Shown piece after piece: positions 15,576 through 23,880 of a DNA stretch of 64,000 nt. This stretch comes from Arthrobacter sp. Lineage in GTDB: Bacteria > Actinomycetota > Actinomycetes > Actinomycetales > Micrococcaceae. Position numbers and translations under genes: made by a program. The notes beneath the pieces were generated by a model. It did not search any database. It saw only the letters and a list, made by a program, of their open reading frames with translations, and was not told the origin of the DNA. Location: positions 62,001 to 126,000 of the forward strand of contig JAITLQ010000001.1 of NCBI GenBank assembly GCA_031277795.1, read 5' to 3'. Numbering within the stretch: the stretch's first letter is position 1; every line of letters begins with the position of its first letter.

Positions 15576-16594
15576 GCGCGAACATTCCGGATCCGAACCA
15601 GCTCCCCGAGCCGCTGCCCCCGGCGGGCGATCGGCCCATCGATGCCGTGGTCATGACGGGCCCGCCGGCCGGCGAGCCAGAACCGGGCACCGCGGCGGAC
15701 AAGGGCGACACCCGGCATGCCGATCGCGGCACGTCGTTGTGGGGCGAGGCCTTCCAGCGCCTGCGCCGCAGCCCCATCGCCATCGTCGGTGCGGTGATCA
15801 TCTTGCTGTTTGTCCTGGTGGCCCTCCTGGCGCCATGGCTGGCACCGTACGGCGGCGAGGACACCCCGGGCATGTCGCTCGTGACGCCCACCGACATCCC
15901 GGGCATCGGGACGCCCGGCTATCCACTTGGCCTCGACAACTTCGGCGGCGACGTCCTGTCCAAGCTGATCTGGGGCGCCCGTTCCTCGCTGTTGGTTGGC
16001 GTGATCTCCACGTGCATCGGCCTGCTTGGCGGCATGGTCCTCGGCGCTCTGGCCGGCGGCTTTGGCGGTTGGGTCGACACCGTGATCATGCGCGTGGTCG
16101 ACATCCTGCTCTCGGTGCCGAACCTGCTCATGGCGGTGTCCATCGCGGCCATCGCGGGGCAGACGCCGTTTGCCGTCATGATCGCCATCGGTGCCGCGCA
16201 GATTCCGGTGTTTGCACGCCTGCTGCGCTCCTCGATGCTGCAGCAGCGCGGGGCCGACTACATCCTGGCGGCGCAGACCCTGGGGCTCTCGCGCTCCAAG
16301 ATCACCATGAGCCACCTGCTGCCCAACTCGACCGGTCCCGTCATCGTCCAGGCCACCCTGGCGCTGGCGACGGCCGTCATCGACGCGGCGGCGCTGTCCT
16401 TCCTCGGCCTCGGCGGCGGCGTGCCGCAGACGGCCGAGTGGGGCCGCATGCTCACCGTGGCGCAGAACTTCCTCTCCTCTGCGCCGCAGCTGGCCTTCCT
16501 GCCGGGCATCTGCATCGCCATCACCGCGCTGGGCTTCACCCTGCTGGGCGAGTCCCTGCGCGAGGCGCTCGACCCCAAGGCGCGCAAGCGCTGA
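15572..16594 (+). CDS. ABC importer permease, DppC type
   Basis: A 340-residue permease with an unusually long, Pro- and charge-rich N-terminal cytoplasmic tail of about 65 residues before the first helix (AIVGAVIILLFVLVALLAPW). The ATPase-contact loop reads DYILAAQTLGLSRSKI. The DppC pattern LGLDNFGGDVLSKLIWGAR is clear. The gene starts at ATG 15572 inside the dppB-type stop. No ATP-binding gene follows; the fused ATPase at 26.2-27.9 kb is the candidate partner. Confidence 0.94.
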   Translation: MSANIPDPNQLPEPLPPAGDRPIDAVVMTGPPAGEPEPGTAADKGDTRHADRGTSLWGEAFQRLRRSPIAIVGAVIILLFVLVALLAPWLAPYGGEDTPGMSLVTPTDIPGIGTPGYPLGLDNFGGDVLSKLIWGARSSLLVGVISTCIGLLGGMVLGALAGGFGGWVDTVIMRVVDILLSVPNLLMAVSIAAIAGQTPFAVMIAIGAAQIPVFARLLRSSMLQQRGADYILAAQTLGLSRSKITMSHLLPNSTGPVIVQATLALATAVIDAAALSFLGLGGGVPQTAEWGRMLTVAQNFLSSAPQLAFLPGICIAITALGFTLLGESLREALDPKARKR

Positions 16595-16633
16595 GGGGCG
16601 GCACGCCGCAGCGGTTGCAGCGCTGAACAGCGG

Positions 16634-16671
16634 GGAGCCCTCGTTCACCCTTGCGGGTGGGCGGGGGCTCC
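16634..16671 (+). terminator. Terminator hairpin after the ABC importer operon
   Basis: Arms 16634-16650 (GGAGCCCTCGTTCACCC) and 16655-16671 pair over 17 bp with three G-T wobbles around the tetraloop TTGC, 40 bp after the last permease gene. Confidence 0.65.
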
Positions 16672-16681
16672 GGCGGTCCTC

Positions 16682-16766
16682 CCCCGGGGTTTGCCCAGGG
16701 TTATTGCGCTTTGCCCCGGGGAAACCCTGGGGCAAAGCGCAAGCGGGGTGGGCAAAGCCGGGGGGC
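16682..16766. repeat. Nested inverted repeat between convergent genes
   Basis: The inner stem pairs TTGCGCTTTGCCCC (16705-16718) exactly with 16730-16743, and continues through GGG-AAA-CCC at the tip. Outside it, CCCCCGGGGTTTGCCC (16682-16697) pairs imperfectly with 16751-16766. The whole 85-bp element lies 50 bp before the stop of the minus-strand ATP-grasp gene, where it could end transcription on both strands. Confidence 0.7.
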
Positions 16767-16816
16767 CGGCGGGTGCCGGAAGGCGCCCGCGCGTCGTCGT
16801 GCCTTGGGCCGAGTCC

Positions 16817-18106
16817 CTACGGCTCGATGAGATTGGGCGCGAAGCGGCAGTAGTAGTCGGTGATGGGCCCGTCCGACTCGCGGATGCCCACGCCGAAGGA
16901 CTCCTGGTTCACGATCCAGGAGCCGAGCACGGGGTGGTTGGCCCCGGCCAGCCCGGGGAAGTTGGGCAGCTCGTGGTACTGCTGGAAGACCCGCTCGCCG
17001 CCGCGCCCGGCGCGCCGGTACTCCTCACCGTTGGCCGTCTGGACGCCGTCGCGCACGATCTTGATGCCGTCGCCCTCGCGCCCAAAGACGGGCTTGATGA
17101 CGTAGTCGCGCATGCCCTCGGGGGAGCCGAGGTAGGCGGGCAACAGGTTCGGATGGCCGGGGTAGAGACGCCACAGCGCCACGAGCAGGAGCTTGTTGGA
17201 GAGGAACATCTTCCACGGCGGCTCGAACCAGTTCGGGATGACGCCGGGGTAGTCCAGGAGCAGGCGCCCAAAGTGGTCGCCGTTCTCCCCGGACATGATG
17301 TCCTCCCACGGGTAGAGCTTGAAGATGTTGCGGATGGTGGGCTGCACCGAGCCGTCCCTGGCCGCCCCTGCACCGAACAGGTCGGTGGAGTGCATGGGGT
17401 TCTCCGGCATCCCCACGAACTCGTGGCGGTCGAAGTTCCAGCCGATCTGCGCCATCTCGATGCTCGTGGTGCGCCAGCCGGCCTTCTGTGCCATCTCGGC
17501 CATGACGGCCACGGTGCTCCAGTCCTCGCCAGAAGGGTCGTCAGCGGAGTAGCCGTAGAAGAGCCGCCCGCCCGTTCCCTGCTGGAAGGAGCGCTGCAGC
17601 AGAACACCCCAGCGCTCGATCAGCGCGTCGTAGATGCCGTTCCACTGATCCCAGGCGGGGGTGAGGTCGCCCATGCCGATGCGGTCCTGGAACCAGTCCC
17701 ACTGCGTGATGGCCGCTTCGATGAGGCCGGTGGGGGTGTCCCCGTTGTACTCAAGCATCTTGGCGGGGGAACCGTCCCCGGCGTAGGCCAGGTCGAAGCG
17801 CGCGTAGACGTCCGGGTCGCCGGCGTCCAGGGAACGGCGGGCCAGTTCGAAGCCATCGTCGGTGAGCCCCAGCATGCCGAGCTCGCCCGTGGCCATGTAG
17901 CGGGCCGCCTCGAGGCACATCCGGTGCAGCTCCTCGCTCTGGCGTTCCAGCTCCTCGACCTCCGGCAGGGTGAAGACGTAGGCCGCGGAGTCGTTCCAGT
18001 ACTCCACGGGGCCCACGCCCGGCTTCTGCGAGGTGGAGTAGATGAGGCCGGAACGGTTGATGGATTCGCGCCAGTTCAGGCGCGGTTCCAGCTCGATCCG
18101 CCTCAT
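16817..18106 (-). CDS. Glutathionylspermidine synthase-like ATP-grasp protein (YgiC/YjfC family)
   Basis: A 429-residue ATP-grasp protein from ATG 18106, which overlaps the stop of the upstream lipoprotein gene (ATGA). Visible family motifs are EYNGDTPTGLIEA (about 132-144), NFDRHEF, IFKLYPWEDI, SNKLLLVALW, VIKPVFGREGDGI and SWIVNQESFGVGIRES near the C-terminus, the last two contributing ATP and metal ligands. It corresponds to the synthetase half of glutathionylspermidine synthase without the amidase half, like E. coli YgiC and YjfC, whose acceptor substrate is not established. Upstream coupling to a YgiB-like lipoprotein supports this assignment. Confidence 0.9.
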   Translation of the reverse strand: MRRIELEPRLNWRESINRSGLIYSTSQKPGVGPVEYWNDSAAYVFTLPEVEELERQSEELHRMCLEAARYMATGELGMLGLTDDGFELARRSLDAGDPDVYARFDLAYAGDGSPAKMLEYNGDTPTGLIEAAITQWDWFQDRIGMGDLTPAWDQWNGIYDALIERWGVLLQRSFQQGTGGRLFYGYSADDPSGEDWSTVAVMAEMAQKAGWRTTSIEMAQIGWNFDRHEFVGMPENPMHSTDLFGAGAARDGSVQPTIRNIFKLYPWEDIMSGENGDHFGRLLLDYPGVIPNWFEPPWKMFLSNKLLLVALWRLYPGHPNLLPAYLGSPEGMRDYVIKPVFGREGDGIKIVRDGVQTANGEEYRRAGRGGERVFQQYHELPNFPGLAGANHPVLGSWIVNQESFGVGIRESDGPITDYYCRFAPNLIEP

Positions 18107-18516
18107 CCGCCGAAGCCGCCCTTGCCGGAACCGCCGAAGCCGCCGCGGGCCGTTCCGCGGGCAAAGGTCTCTCCCTTGGACGACACGCCGCTGCGGGCGG
18201 TCTTGCCGGCGGGCAGGGTGGAGGTGCCTCCCGTCGCCGTCTCTCCGACGGCCGGCACGCGCGTGCGCGCGTTGTTGCCGAGGAAGAGGAAGTACGGCAT
18301 GAAGCCGTGCGCGTGGGAGCCGCTGCCGCCCTCGTTGCACTTCTCGTCCTCCACGCGCTGCTGCGTGGTGGCGTCGCGGCAGATGCGGGCGTACTCATCG
18401 CTCGTGTCGGTGGCGCGGTTGCCCGGCGAGCACGCCGTCAGCGTGGTGGCGAGGGTGGCGGTCACCCCGATGGAGACGGCCACGGAGGCACGACGACGGG
18501 TGGTGGTGTGGGGCAT
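18103..18516 (-). CDS. Small lipoprotein, YgiB (DUF1190)-like
   Basis: A 137-residue protein from ATG 18516 (MPHTTTRRRASVAV). The signal peptide ends in a lipobox LTAC (Cys about 29). The mature part contains two Cys (ICRDAT and DEKC), a GFMPYFLFLGNN segment and a Gly/Arg/Phe tail ending RGGFGGSGKGGFGG. The order lipoprotein, then ATP-grasp gene, and the RGGFG tail match the E. coli ygiB-ygiC arrangement. Its stop overlaps the next start by 4 bp. Role unknown. Confidence 0.72.
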   Translation of the reverse strand: MPHTTTRRRASVAVSIGVTATLATTLTACSPGNRATDTSDEYARICRDATTQQRVEDEKCNEGGSGSHAHGFMPYFLFLGNNARTRVPAVGETATGGTSTLPAGKTARSGVSSKGETFARGTARGGFGGSGKGGFGG

Positions 18517-18628
18517 GCGAGTGGACTTCCTCGGGCCGGGGAGAGCGTGACAGGCGCCGCCGGGTCGCGACACGGCGGCGAACACTGTGAGGCTACCAGG
18601 GCTCGCGGCGCCGTTCCGGGGCAGGGCT

Positions 18629-19540
18629 CTAGGCGCAGTCACCGGCGATGTAGCGCCGCGTGACCGACATGTCCCGGTCCCCCAGGCCCGCCGCGGCGAT
18701 GCGTGCAAAGGTGGCCTCGAGGGCTGGCAGGAGCTCGGCGGAGGTCCGCGTCGCCTCGGCCACCTCGAGGCCGCAGCGCAGGTCCTTGAGGAGGTACTTG
18801 GCGGCGCCGGAGGGGGAGTCGTCGTGTTCGACGAGGCGCTGCTTGCGCGTGGTGAGCAGGCGCGAGCCGGCGTAGCCGCCGTCAAGCAGGTCCCACATCG
18901 CCTGGACGTCGAGGCCGGAGCGCTCGGCCAGCACCGTGGCCTCGCCGAGCGCCAGGATGGTTGCTGACACCACGAGCTGGTTGCAGGCCTTCGCCACCTC
19001 GCCGGCGCCCACGGGCCCCAGCCGCACCGCGCTGCCGCACGGCGCCAGGGCGGCCGCCGCCGCGGCGCACTCCGTCTCGCCGCCGCCCATCATGATGGAA
19101 AGCGTGCCGGCCACCGCGCCGTCCACGCCGCCGGACACCGGCGCATCCACGAGGCGAACCCGTCCGTGGCTCGCGGCCGAGACCTCCTCGGCCAGCTCCC
19201 GCACCGCGACGGCCGAACTCGTGGAGCCGATGAGCAGGAGGAGCTCCTCCCCGCGCTCGGCGACCCCGTCGAGCAAGCCGGAAACGGCGCCGTCGGGCGT
19301 TGAAAAGAGCACGGCCCGCGCCTCCGGCACGTCGGGGAGCATGAGGAGGACGACGTTGCAGGCGGCGGCGAGGGAGGAGTAGTCGGCGTGCCACGTGGCG
19401 CCGGCGTCGACGAGCTCGGGGCGGGGCGAGCGGCCCGCGAGGTGCACCTCGCCGTGGCCCTCGAGGAGCCGCAGGGCCATGGGCGCGCCCATGGCGCCGA
19501 GGCCGATCACGCCAATGCGCTGGCCGGTGGGGTGAGTCAT
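18629..19540 (-). CDS. NAD(P)-dependent beta-hydroxyacid dehydrogenase (3-hydroxyisobutyrate dehydrogenase/tartronate semialdehyde reductase family)
   Basis: A 303-residue enzyme from ATG 19540, preceded by AGGAGA. The Rossmann motif is IGVIGLGAMGAPMA (about 9-22), the substrate motif is DAPVSGGVDGAVAGTLSIM and the catalytic Lys is in GAGEVAKACNQ (about 174). The family reduces or oxidises short beta-hydroxyacids such as 3-hydroxyisobutyrate or glycerate. The exact substrate cannot be read from sequence. It is separated from the ygiBC-like pair by about 110 bp. Confidence 0.92.
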   Translation of the reverse strand: MTHPTGQRIGVIGLGAMGAPMALRLLEGHGEVHLAGRSPRPELVDAGATWHADYSSLAAACNVVLLMLPDVPEARAVLFSTPDGAVSGLLDGVAERGEELLLLIGSTSSAVAVRELAEEVSAASHGRVRLVDAPVSGGVDGAVAGTLSIMMGGGETECAAAAAALAPCGSAVRLGPVGAGEVAKACNQLVVSATILALGEATVLAERSGLDVQAMWDLLDGGYAGSRLLTTRKQRLVEHDDSPSGAAKYLLKDLRCGLEVAEATRTSAELLPALEATFARIAAAGLGDRDMSVTRRYIAGDCA

Positions 19541-19604
19541 GCTGTCTCCTAGGCTCGGCGGGTGTGATGTCATCTCACCACGGGATACCGAAAGGCTCAG
19601 GGAC

Positions 19605-20078
19605 ATGACACCATCTGCGGGGCGCGGCCTGACCATGCCGGCCAAGGAGGAATGGGGCACGACGCCGGGCGGGTACCTGCGTGCCGAGCGCTCGGCGGAC
19701 GTGGGCTCGGGTGAGGCGGCGTGGACGGCCGCCTCCGCGGCCTTGCTCGAGTGGGGCGTGAAGACCCGCAGCGGCTTTTCAGTGACGCCTCCCGGTCCCG
19801 CCGTGGCCGGCGCCAGGCCCACCATCGTGGTGCGGGCGCTGGGCGTCACGGTGCGGGAACCGGTGGAGGTGCTTGAGGTGGCGCACACGCCGCTGCGGGT
19901 GGCCCTGGCCTACCGGACGCTGCCGGGGCATCCGGTGCGGGGCGAGGAGTTCTCACTGACCCTGCGCTCGCTCACGCGGCCCTCGGACCGCTGGTGGTGG
20001 GCGCTTGCCTTCCCGGCGCTGCTCGTGGCCCAGGCCGTGGTGCGGCGGCGGTACTTCAGGGCGCTGCGCGAGGGCTGA
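19605..20078 (+). CDS. DUF1990 family protein
   Basis: A 157-residue protein from ATG 19605. The C-terminal half carries the family pattern AYRTLPGHPVRGEEFSLTL, then a tryptophan-rich SDRWWW and RRRYFRAL close to the end. No catalytic motif is known. It is divergent from the dehydrogenase gene, with only 64 bp between the two starts. Confidence 0.8.
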   Translation: MTPSAGRGLTMPAKEEWGTTPGGYLRAERSADVGSGEAAWTAASAALLEWGVKTRSGFSVTPPGPAVAGARPTIVVRALGVTVREPVEVLEVAHTPLRVALAYRTLPGHPVRGEEFSLTLRSLTRPSDRWWWALAFPALLVAQAVVRRRYFRALREG

Positions 20079-20172
20079 GGCGGCCCGTCGCGCGTTTGCC
20101 GACCACGGCAACGGACGACACCGCAAGCGCCGGGACTGGCACGGGCGGAGCTCAGTCCTTTCCGCGCGCCGC

Positions 20173-20676
20173 CTACTCGGAGCTGGACGGGATAGCTTCG
20201 CCGACGCCCCAGCCGTAGGCGAGCTTGTGGGCCTCGAGGACAAAGAAGGTCTCGGTGCTGGCAACACCCGGGACCGTCTGCAGGTGCTCAAACATGAACT
20301 CGGCGTAGTGGCCAACGTCCTTGCAGACCACCTCGACCATGACGTCGAAGCTGCCCGTGGTGAGGACGACGTAGCTGGTCTCGGGGAACTCGCTCAGGGC
20401 TGCGCAGACCGCGCGGCCGGTGCCCGGCTCGCAGCGCACGCCGATGAGGGCCAGCCGGTCGAAGCCGATGTTGAGGGGGTTGGCGATGCCCACGATCTGC
20501 AGGACCCCGGATTCCTCCAGGCGCTGCACGCGGTAGCGGACGGAGGAGGCGGGGACGTTGAACTCCTCGGCCAGTGCGCTGAAGGGCTTGCGCCCGTCCT
20601 TCTGCAGCGCGGCGATGAGCTTGCGATCCAGCTCGTCCAGCGCTGGCGCGGCCGGTTGGCGGTTCTCTTCCTTCAC
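20173..20676 (-). CDS. Lrp/AsnC-family transcriptional regulator
   Basis: A 167-residue regulator from GTG 20676, preceded by AGGAG 7-8 nt upstream. The helix-turn-helix spans about 18-60 (LDELDRKLIAALQKDGRKPF, then VPASSVRYRVQRLEESG) and the RAM effector domain follows (FPETSYVVLTTGSFDVMVEV). Lrp-type proteins bind amino acids. It lies 88 bp downstream of the minus-strand aldehyde dehydrogenase gene, in the same direction, and is the natural candidate to control the dehydrogenase and the divergent permease operon. Confidence 0.9.
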   Translation of the reverse strand: MKEENRQPAAPALDELDRKLIAALQKDGRKPFSALAEEFNVPASSVRYRVQRLEESGVLQIVGIANPLNIGFDRLALIGVRCEPGTGRAVCAALSEFPETSYVVLTTGSFDVMVEVVCKDVGHYAEFMFEHLQTVPGVASTETFFVLEAHKLAYGWGVGEAIPSSSE

Positions 20677-20764
20677 GGGGACTCCTGAGCGGTGAAACGG
20701 TGCCATGGGGTGAGTGAGCCCCCGCATCCGAGGATACGGGGGCTCAAGGCCTAGTGCGTGACGC

Positions 20765-22216
20765 TCAGTCGCCGATGTGCAGCACGCCGGTGCGCAGATC
20801 GGTCATGTCGTGCAGCGTGTAGACGCCGCCGATGCGTCCCCAGCCGGTGCCTTTGCCGCCGGCACCGCCGAAGGGCATGTTGATGTCCCACCAACCGTTT
20901 GAATCGTTGACGACGACCTGTCCGGTCTCGAGCTCCTCCATGAAGCGGAAGGCACGGTTGATGTCCTTAGTAAACACGGCTGACTGCAGGCCCAGCGCGT
21001 CGGAGTTGGCGATGCGCAGCGCGTCGTCGTCGTCCTGAGCGGTGATGATCGGCAGCACCGGGCCGAAGGACTCCTCCTTGGCCAGGAGGGAGTCCTCGGA
21101 CACGCCGTCCACCACCGTGAAGTTGTAGTAGAGGTTGGTGGGAAAGCCCTCGGCGCGGCCGCCTCCTACCAGGATGTCGAAGCCGCGCTCGCGCGCATCC
21201 TGCATGTGGCGGTCCATCTTGGCCGCCACTCCCTCGTTGTTGAGGGGGCCGAGGTTGGTGTCCGCCGAGAACGGGTCGCCGAGCTGCACGGTCTTCGAGT
21301 ACTCCAGGACGGCGGCGACGAAGGCGTCGTGGGCCGCCTCGACCACGATGACGCGCTCGGTGGCGCAGCACACCTGGCCGGCGCAGTAGAACGCTGAGTC
21401 GACGGCGGCCTTGGCGGCGCGCTGCATGTCGGCGTCTTCGAGGACCACCACCGGGCCGTTGCCGGAGCACTCCATGACGGAGCGCTTGAGGCCTGCGGTC
21501 GCGGCGATCTTGGCGCCCGTGGCGGAGGAACCGATGAAGCCGATGGCGTGGATCCCCTCGTGGGAGACCAGCTGGGCGCCGAAGTCGCCCTCGCCAGGGA
21601 GAACGCTCACGAGCCCGGCCGGCAGGCCTGCCTCGACGAGGCACTCCATGGCGGCGAGCACGGTGAGGGAGGTGTGCGTCGGGGGCTTGACCACGAGGGC
21701 GTTGCCGGTGGCCAGGCCCGGGGCAACGAACTCCGTGAACATGAGCAGGGGGAAGTTCCAGGGCGTGATGATGCCCCACGTTCCCACGGCCTCACGGCGC
21801 GTGAACATGCGCTTGGTGGTGTCGGTGGAGGGGAGGGTCTCTCCGTAGAGGCGGACGGCGTCCTCAGCGTGGAGGTGGAAGAGCTGGGCCGCCTCGTTGA
21901 TGTCGGCGAGGGATTCGCTGAGAGGCTTGCCCTGCTCGAGGGTCTGCAGTCGAGCCAGTTCCTCTGCCTTCTCGGAGAGCTTGTTGCCGATGCGGTGGCA
22001 GATCTCTGCGCGCTGCCACACGCCGACCTTGCGCCATGCGCGCTGGGCTTCGTTGGCGGCCGCGACGGCCCGGTCCAGGTCCTCGGTGGAGGGCACCGGG
22101 AGGGCCGCCACGACCTCACCGGTGGCGGGGCTGACGATGTCGACGCGCTCCGTGCCGGTGCCGTCGCTGTACTCGCCGGCGATGAACAGCTGGGGGCTGG
22201 CGTTCAGGGTCTGCAT
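20765..22216 (-). CDS. NAD(P)-dependent aldehyde dehydrogenase
   Basis: A 483-residue ALDH-superfamily enzyme of normal length. The catalytic residues are Glu249 in KRSVMECSGNGP and Cys283 in YCAGQVCCATER; TPWNFPLLM (about 151-159) is the NAD-site Asn motif. A GAGGAGAG ribosome binding site precedes the ATG. It is divergent from the APC permease gene. With the FAD oxidase downstream of that permease, it probably oxidises the aldehyde formed by oxidative deamination of an amine (for instance an aminoaldehyde). That substrate is an inference. Confidence 0.93.
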   Translation of the reverse strand: MQTLNASPQLFIAGEYSDGTGTERVDIVSPATGEVVAALPVPSTEDLDRAVAAANEAQRAWRKVGVWQRAEICHRIGNKLSEKAEELARLQTLEQGKPLSESLADINEAAQLFHLHAEDAVRLYGETLPSTDTTKRMFTRREAVGTWGIITPWNFPLLMFTEFVAPGLATGNALVVKPPTHTSLTVLAAMECLVEAGLPAGLVSVLPGEGDFGAQLVSHEGIHAIGFIGSSATGAKIAATAGLKRSVMECSGNGPVVVLEDADMQRAAKAAVDSAFYCAGQVCCATERVIVVEAAHDAFVAAVLEYSKTVQLGDPFSADTNLGPLNNEGVAAKMDRHMQDARERGFDILVGGGRAEGFPTNLYYNFTVVDGVSEDSLLAKEESFGPVLPIITAQDDDDALRIANSDALGLQSAVFTKDINRAFRFMEELETGQVVVNDSNGWWDINMPFGGAGGKGTGWGRIGGVYTLHDMTDLRTGVLHIGD

Positions 22217-22333
22217 GCTACTGCTCTCCTCAAGGGGACGAAGGGGAATGCAGCCACGCTAGCCAGTGAATTGTGATCTAGGCAATAGTTGCGGTGAAGA
22301 TTTTGCGGATTCAACATTTGTGGCGGCAAAGTC

Positions 22334-22375
22334 TTGATGCATCAGCAATTCGTGAGCCATAGTGTGCTGCATCAC
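22334..22375 (+). promoter_or_regulatory. Permease promoter with palindrome TGATGCATCA
   Basis: In the 200-bp divergent region, TTGATG (22334-22339) and CATAGT (22358-22363) form a candidate promoter with an 18-nt spacer. A perfect 10-bp palindrome TGATGCATCA (22335-22344) overlaps the -35 box, and a half-copy GCTGCATCAC lies at 22366-22375. It could be an operator for the nearby Lrp-type protein. An inverted GCAA-TAG-TTGC is seen further upstream near 22285. Confidence 0.55.
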
Positions 22376-22416
22376 CCCCCCTTGCACACTCACGTGCCGA
22401 ACGAACGGAGATCGTC

Positions 22417-23856
22417 ATGTCCTCAGAGACAACGGCGGCACCGCCGCAGGCCCTGCCCAAGAAGATGCGCTGGTTCGACGGCTTTGCCATGTCGATGACC
22501 ATGCCGGCCGCTCTCATCGCCACCCTCGGAGCGTCCATCAGCGGCCTCGGCGGCTGGGGCGCGGCGGTCCTGTGGGCCATCTCGATGATCCTGGCCATGG
22601 GCGTCAACTGGCTCTACACCGAGCTGGCCACGATGTTCCCCAACTCCTCCGGCGGCATCGCCGACTATGCCGCCAAGGCGTGGAAGTCGCGCGCCCCGTG
22701 GGTCGCGCCCCTGGCCGGCGTTGGCTACTGGCTCCCGTGGGGCACCAACCTCGCCACCTACGGCGCCGTCACCGGCGCCCTCGTGCAGGCGCAGTGGTTC
22801 CCCGAGGCCGACTGGGCCGTCTCCTTCGGCCCGATCCACCTCAGCTTCCCCATCGTGGTGGGCATCGGCGTCATCATCCTGCTGTGGGGCATCAACGCCA
22901 TCGGCGTGCGCATGGCCATGTCCTTCGTCTACGTGACGGCGGCCCTGCTGATGATCCCGCTCTTCGTCTTCATCGTGCTCCCGCTCTTCAGCGGCGACTG
23001 GCACCCGGGGGAGCTCTCCTGGCGCCTGGCCTCCGGCTGGGAGGGCCTGCGCACGGCGCTCGTGTGGATGTACATCATGGCCTGGACGACCTTCGGCATC
23101 GAGGTCTGCGCCACCTTCGCCCCGGAGTACAAGAACTCCGTCAAGGACACCACGCGGGCCATCAAGGCCGCCGTCCTCTTCTGCCTCGGCGTCTTCTTCC
23201 TCATCCCGATCACGCTGGGCGGCTACGCCGGCGAGGCGGCTATCGACGAGGACCCCGCGGCCTTCTTCGTTGGCGCCTTCGGCAACCTCGTGGGCGGCGC
23301 GAGCGACTTCATGGTCATCTGCCTCATCGCCTCGCTCATCCTCATCATGACCACCTCCGTGGCCGACGCCTCCCGCGTCCTCTACAACATGGGCCGCGAG
23401 CACGTCACGGTGCCGGCCGTCGGCAAGCTGGATCGCCGCGGCATCCCCATGCGCTCGCTCAACGTCATGCTCGTCATGAACATCGTGGTGCTCGTCGTGT
23501 TGCAGTCGCCGCTGGCCATCATCGTGACCGGCAACCTCGGCTACATCCTCACGCACATCCTTGCCGTGTCCGGCTACTGGCTGCTGCGCAAGGACCGCCC
23601 GGACGCTACCCGTCCCATCAAGCTGGCCCGCTTCTTCACGCCGCTCTCGCTCATCCTGGCGCTCCTGCTCACGGTGATCCTCGTGGTCGGTGCCACCGGC
23701 TTCTCGATCACCGGATACGGCGGCATCAAGGAGCTCCTGATCGCGCTCGGGATGCTCATCGCCGGCGTCGTCATCTGGGCCGTGGTGCGTCAGCGAGACA
23801 AGGCCTCCGGTTGGGTGGCCCCGAGCGACGAAGACGCCCCGACCAGCGCTCACTGA
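22417..23856 (+). CDS. APC-superfamily amino acid/amine permease
   Basis: A 479-residue permease with about twelve hydrophobic segments. Its start has the APC signature MSMTMPAALIATLGASISG and the unwound helix 1 region; the conserved TM6 segment is AWTTFGIEVCATFAPEYKNS. It is the first gene of an operon with the FAD oxidase (24 nt downstream) and two SMR genes. Within that context the cargo is probably an amino acid or polyamine. Confidence 0.91.
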   Translation: MSSETTAAPPQALPKKMRWFDGFAMSMTMPAALIATLGASISGLGGWGAAVLWAISMILAMGVNWLYTELATMFPNSSGGIADYAAKAWKSRAPWVAPLAGVGYWLPWGTNLATYGAVTGALVQAQWFPEADWAVSFGPIHLSFPIVVGIGVIILLWGINAIGVRMAMSFVYVTAALLMIPLFVFIVLPLFSGDWHPGELSWRLASGWEGLRTALVWMYIMAWTTFGIEVCATFAPEYKNSVKDTTRAIKAAVLFCLGVFFLIPITLGGYAGEAAIDEDPAAFFVGAFGNLVGGASDFMVICLIASLILIMTTSVADASRVLYNMGREHVTVPAVGKLDRRGIPMRSLNVMLVMNIVVLVVLQSPLAIIVTGNLGYILTHILAVSGYWLLRKDRPDATRPIKLARFFTPLSLILALLLTVILVVGATGFSITGYGGIKELLIALGMLIAGVVIWAVVRQRDKASGWVAPSDEDAPTSAH

Positions 23857-23880
23857 GCCCGTGCAGAACCCGTTCCCCCT

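Noticed and set aside
16817-18106. True glutathionylspermidine synthase
   Set aside because: The amidase half is missing and glutathione is generally absent from actinobacteria; only the ATP-grasp synthetase-like part is present.
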